NCBI GenBank assembly: GCA_026710525.1 | Contig: JAPOQT010000319.1 | Coordinates: 1 to 8,499, forward strand | DNA length: 8,499 bases | Source: Pseudomonadota bacterium | Lineage (GTDB): Bacteria > Bdellovibrionota_B > Oligoflexia > Oligoflexales > Bin106 | Direction of reading: 5' to 3' | In this document: piece by piece, positions 5,836-8,499 of the stretch | Layout: each line of letters starts with the position of its first letter | Numbering within the stretch: position 1 is the first letter of the stretch | Translations under genes and position numbers: made by a program | Notes under the pieces: generated by a model | Told to the model about the DNA's origin: nothing | What the model saw: only the letters and a program-made list of their open reading frames with translations | Databases searched by the model: none

Positions 5836-6152
5836 AGGTAAAAGCCTAGCTATGCTCGGGAGTTATGGTATGGTTGTTCGGTAGGCAATTTTTATCCACA
5901 CCTAGAACAGGTAATATGTGGGTAAGTGTTGTTTTTCTGGGGAAATAATTGCCCACTTAACAAAGTTATCCATAGTTTTTTTAAGTTGTCCACACCTTAT
6001 ACCCACAAACATCCACAGGGTTATGCACAGTAAAAACTTGATAACTAACTAATATAACATTGTCTTTTTTATTATCCACAGAATTTCGCTAGCTCAACAA
6101 CAACAACTAGTATATAAATATATCATGTATAACTGCTGGGAGAACTTCCTAC
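5836..6152. other. oriC: Candidate replication origin (oriC), DnaA-box cluster
   Basis: A 317-base divergent intergenic region dense in DnaA boxes (TTATCCACA). Perfect boxes lie at 5892-5900 and 6072-6080, both plus strand. One-mismatch boxes are 5917-5925 (minus, TTACCCACA), 5966-5974 (TTATCCATA), 5986-5994 (TTGTCCACA) and 6021-6029 (TTATGCACA). Weaker two-mismatch versions are at 5999-6007 and 6009-6017. A very AT-rich stretch follows toward dnaN (about 6108-6132, with TATATAAATATATC), suitable for unwinding, and is preceded by (CAA)4 at 6095-6106. Many bacteria have their origin beside dnaA/dnaN; here dnaA itself is absent. The boxes could instead serve DnaA control of dnaN or glmM transcription, but the number and the AT-rich tail favour an origin. 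Confidence 0.75.
6138..6142 (+). promoter_or_regulatory. Ribosome binding site for dnaN (TTG start)
   Basis: GGGAG lies ten bases before the TTG at 6153. No in-frame ATG is available upstream, and the first downstream ATG choices would remove the start of the first clamp domain, so TTG is the likely start. Confidence 0.6.
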
Positions 6153-7283
6153 TTGCGACTCATTATTTCATCAAACAAGCTCAATGTTGCTGTGCAAAGA
6201 ATTCATTTTGCCGTGGCTGATAAAAAAATGGCTTTTGTGTCTCTTAAAGCAAGTAAGGGCGAAAATGAAGATGATCAAAGTAAAGTTACGATCGCCTCAA
6301 CAGACTCATCCCTCGATATTTATAGTGAACATGCTTGTGATGTTCAAGGTAATGGTGAGTGTCATGTGCTAGCGAAACTTTTTATGGATATGATCCGTCA
6401 ACTGCCTGACGGCGAAGTAGGACTATCCCTAGAAGGACGTTTTTTGGTGATTCGTACCCAAGAAAAAACCCACTTTGTGATGAAAATACCTATTATCACA
6501 GAGTATGTCTGGATTCCAGAACAACCCTTAATTGACTCTGATACTTTTGATCTGCAATCAGCACAAGTGTTGTACATGATATCTCAATTATTATTTAGCT
6601 TACTGCCAGATCTGACATACAGGTTTGCTGATCTTGGTTTTCTTCATCAACCAAGTCCGAGAGTACTCCGTCTTGTTGCCACTGATACGATAAAACTGTC
6701 ATATTCGGATATTCATTGTGAATTGCCAGAGAATGTTTTAACTGAAGGGGTGTGCTTTTCGAGGAAAGCCTTAACAGCTATTGCTAAAGTGTGTGAACAG
6801 GGGGCATCAAAGATCCAGTTTTCCCTCTCAAAAGATAGAACAGTGTGTCATGTTAAGACCGAAGGATATGATGTGTATGTGAGAACGACACATGCATCAT
6901 ACCCGGATTACACAGGCCTTATGCCAACAAAAATATTTGAACCAATTATCATCGATCGTGAAATGATGATTGGGATGATAAAAAGGGTGATGCTATCAGC
7001 AGATCAAACTAAAATCTTGAGCTTTCATTTTGAGGAAGGGATCTTTACTTTATCAGCACACGACACATCCGACGGTCGAGAGACAGCGCCCATTGATTAC
7101 CAAAGAAAACCGATGACATTTGGTCTTAATGGTGAACTTCTTACGACAATACTTGGTCATATTATGAGTACGCATATATCCATAAGTTTTGGTGGTAAGG
7201 GTGCTCCCCTTGTACTTTACGGCACAAATGAACCTGGTGATTGTCTTGCTAGACATATTATGGCACCTATTTCTGAAGATTAG
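6153..7283 (+). CDS. dnaN: DNA polymerase III beta subunit (sliding clamp)
   Basis: Forms the ring that tethers DNA polymerase III to DNA and serves as the docking site for polymerases, mismatch repair and Hda-type factors. At 376 residues it has the usual length for three clamp domains. Recognisable pieces are TDSSLDIY (50-57), LRLVATDTIKLSY (172-184, matching the usual LRLVATDGHRL), SYPDY (249-253, the usual R/S-[FY]-PDY), and FGLNGELLTTIL (323-334, the usual FN..YL.D.L). Domain 1 is divergent: the usual LPIL-type segment reads MAFVSLKA. The C-terminus HIMAPISED replaces the common Y-V-[IV]-M-P-M-R-L ending that forms part of the protein-binding pocket. The start is TTG with GGGAG upstream. 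It lies immediately downstream of the DnaA-box cluster and 151 bases before gyrB, with no recF between them. DnaA control at the adjacent boxes is plausible. Confidence 0.93.
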   Translation: MRLIISSNKLNVAVQRIHFAVADKKMAFVSLKASKGENEDDQSKVTIASTDSSLDIYSEHACDVQGNGECHVLAKLFMDMIRQLPDGEVGLSLEGRFLVIRTQEKTHFVMKIPIITEYVWIPEQPLIDSDTFDLQSAQVLYMISQLLFSLLPDLTYRFADLGFLHQPSPRVLRLVATDTIKLSYSDIHCELPENVLTEGVCFSRKALTAIAKVCEQGASKIQFSLSKDRTVCHVKTEGYDVYVRTTHASYPDYTGLMPTKIFEPIIIDREMMIGMIKRVMLSADQTKILSFHFEEGIFTLSAHDTSDGRETAPIDYQRKPMTFGLNGELLTTILGHIMSTHISISFGGKGAPLVLYGTNEPGDCLARHIMAPISED

Positions 7284-7434
7284 GGTGGTATTTTTAGTAA
7301 AAAAGTTTTATAGTGCAAATACCTTTCTGTAAGGATGGATAACCCCCAACCTTCCATATTGTGATCCACAGGAGCAGTGATAGACAATTTTTTATTACTG
7401 TAAAAATCTATCAATATACTTATGAGTTTTGGTA
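7284..7434 (+). promoter_or_regulatory. dnaN-gyrB intergenic region with a DnaA-box-like site
   Basis: A 151-base spacer. TGATCCACA at 7362-7370 differs from the DnaA consensus at one base, hinting at DnaA control of gyrB. Weak inverted repeats GGTATTT 7286-7292 / AAATACC 7317-7323 and ATGGA...TCCAT (about 7334-7356) are present, without a clear terminator T-run. No consensus promoter could be fixed. No trace of recF is visible. Confidence 0.35.
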
Positions 7435-8499
7435 ATGGCGAAAGAGCAGGCATACACGGCCTCGGATATTAAAATTTTAGAAGGTCTCGAGGCGGTAAGA
7501 AAGCGTCCTGGGATGTATATCAGCACCACATCCATTGAAGGGGTGCATCACCTTATTTATGAAGTGGTTGATAACGCTGTGGATGAGGCGATGGGTGGCT
7601 ATTGTACCACCATCACGGTCACCATTCATCCAGAGGGTCATATTGAAGTCACCGACAACGGACGTGGTATTCCTGTGAAGGAGCATCCGGTGGCAAAAAA
7701 ATCAGCCCTTGAAGTTGTGATGACCCAGCTTCACGCGGGAGGTAAATTCAATGATAATGTATTTTCTTTTTCTGGTGGTCTTCATGGTGTTGGCTGTGCT
7801 GTGGTTAATGCCTTGTCAGAGTGGTGCAAAGTTGAAGTACACCGACATGGTCATGTCTACTACCAGTCATATCACATTGGTATTCCAGATGAGCCGGTAA
7901 AAAAGATTGGTGACTCAAATAGTGTGGGAACAAAAGTATCATTTCGTCCAGATGCCAACATTTTTGAGGATCTGAACTACCAGTATGAGGTGTTAAGAAA
8001 CAGGTTTCGAGAGCTAGCTTTTTTGAATAAAGGCCTAACCATTCAGGTGAGTGATGAAAGACAAGCTGTTGCCAAAAAAGAAACCTTTTGTTTTTCGGGT
8101 GGTCTCGTTTCTTATGTCGATTTTTTAACCAAAGGCCGCGCGGTTATGGGCGACAAAGTTATTCACTTTGTCAAAGAGCAAAAAGACAGCTCTGATAAAA
8201 CCATAGCTATGGTTGAATGTGCTATGCAATGGACCGACTCATATCAAGAGAATATTTTTAGTTATGTTAACAATATTCGCACCCAAGAAGGCGGCACTCA
8301 TGTGACCGGCCTTAAATCATCCCTCACCAGGGTAGTACAATCTTTTGGTGAGGCTTCTGGGATGTTTAAGTCACTTAAAGTGTCTCTTGTTGGCGATGAT
8401 ATTCGAGAAGGTTTGTACTGTGTGTTATGTGTTAAGGTCAAAGATCCGGAATTTCAAGGTCAAACAAAAACGAAGTTAGGTAATACAGAGGTAAGACCA
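7435..8499 (+). CDS. gyrB: DNA gyrase subunit B, 5' part (runs off right edge)
   Basis: ATPase subunit of DNA gyrase, which pairs with GyrA to introduce negative supercoils. The first 355 codons are present. The GHKL ATP site is intact: EVVDN (43-47), TDNGRGIP (73-80) with Asp74, and SGGLHGVG (113-120). The transducer domain follows, ending QTKTKLG (343-349), whose Lys contacts the ATP gamma phosphate. RKRPGMYI (22-29) is the standard N-terminal arm. Assignment to GyrB over ParE rests on the overall N-terminal sequence and the position beside dnaN; the discriminating C-terminal part is outside the window. ATG at 7435 is preceded by only a weak GAG eight bases upstream. An out-of-frame ATG at 7422 opens a 16-codon reading frame that overlaps the start. 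Confidence 0.96.
   Translation, partial: MAKEQAYTASDIKILEGLEAVRKRPGMYISTTSIEGVHHLIYEVVDNAVDEAMGGYCTTITVTIHPEGHIEVTDNGRGIPVKEHPVAKKSALEVVMTQLHAGGKFNDNVFSFSGGLHGVGCAVVNALSEWCKVEVHRHGHVYYQSYHIGIPDEPVKKIGDSNSVGTKVSFRPDANIFEDLNYQYEVLRNRFRELAFLNKGLTIQVSDERQAVAKKETFCFSGGLVSYVDFLTKGRAVMGDKVIHFVKEQKDSSDKTIAMVECAMQWTDSYQENIFSYVNNIRTQEGGTHVTGLKSSLTRVVQSFGEASGMFKSLKVSLVGDDIREGLYCVLCVKVKDPEFQGQTKTKLGNTEVRP

Noticed and set aside
5949..5957. TTGCCCACT considered as a further DnaA box
   Set aside because: Three mismatches to the consensus, including the last base; not counted in the cluster.
6095..6106. (CAA)4 repeat considered as a DnaA-trio or iteron element
   Set aside because: It does not match the TAG-type trio pattern and is only twelve bases; noted only as part of the origin region.
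7053..7686. Minus-strand ORFs inside dnaN and gyrB
   Set aside because: Antisense shadows of conserved genes.
1..8499. CRISPR arrays, insertion sequences, integrase genes or attachment sites
   Set aside because: No regularly spaced repeats, transposase motifs or terminal repeats were seen. The tRNA 3' end is not duplicated within the window.

Overview
The window looks like a piece of the replication-origin neighbourhood of an AT-rich bacterial chromosome. A Gram-negative proteobacterium is likely, because there is a lipoprotein-type secreted trypsin fold and the tRNA gene encodes its own CCA end. I cannot fix the lineage from sequence alone; Bdellovibrionota/Oligoflexia-like or gammaproteobacterial relatives are guesses.

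Left part (1-2642, mostly minus strand). An open frame with no clear start runs off the left edge. It is followed by about 700 bases without a confident gene, containing a hairpin-rich block at about 582-731. Next comes a 580-residue lipoprotein with a chymotrypsin/trypsin fold in which the catalytic His and Ser are replaced (TAAQC, GGDAGG), so it is predicted to be an inactive protease homologue.

Middle (2643-3353). This gene-poor stretch contains a run of 12 G that splits a small minus-strand ORF into two frames (possible phase variation). It also contains, on the plus strand, what looks like the decayed 5' end of dnaA: a good ribosome binding site and start, then DnaA domain I-like residues spread over three frames.

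Core (3354-5835, minus strand). glmM, tRNA-Arg(ACG) and mutM are packed 21-23 bases apart and are probably transcribed together.

Right part (5836-8499). A glmM/dnaN divergent intergenic region carries two perfect and at least four one-mismatch DnaA boxes plus an AT-rich stretch, making it a strong oriC candidate. It is followed by dnaN (TTG start) and the first 355 codons of gyrB. The usual dnaA-dnaN-recF-gyrB order is altered: no intact dnaA precedes dnaN, and recF is absent between dnaN and gyrB. The dnaA remnant 3 kb away suggests that the ancestral dnaA locus was broken up here, with the working dnaA presumably elsewhere.
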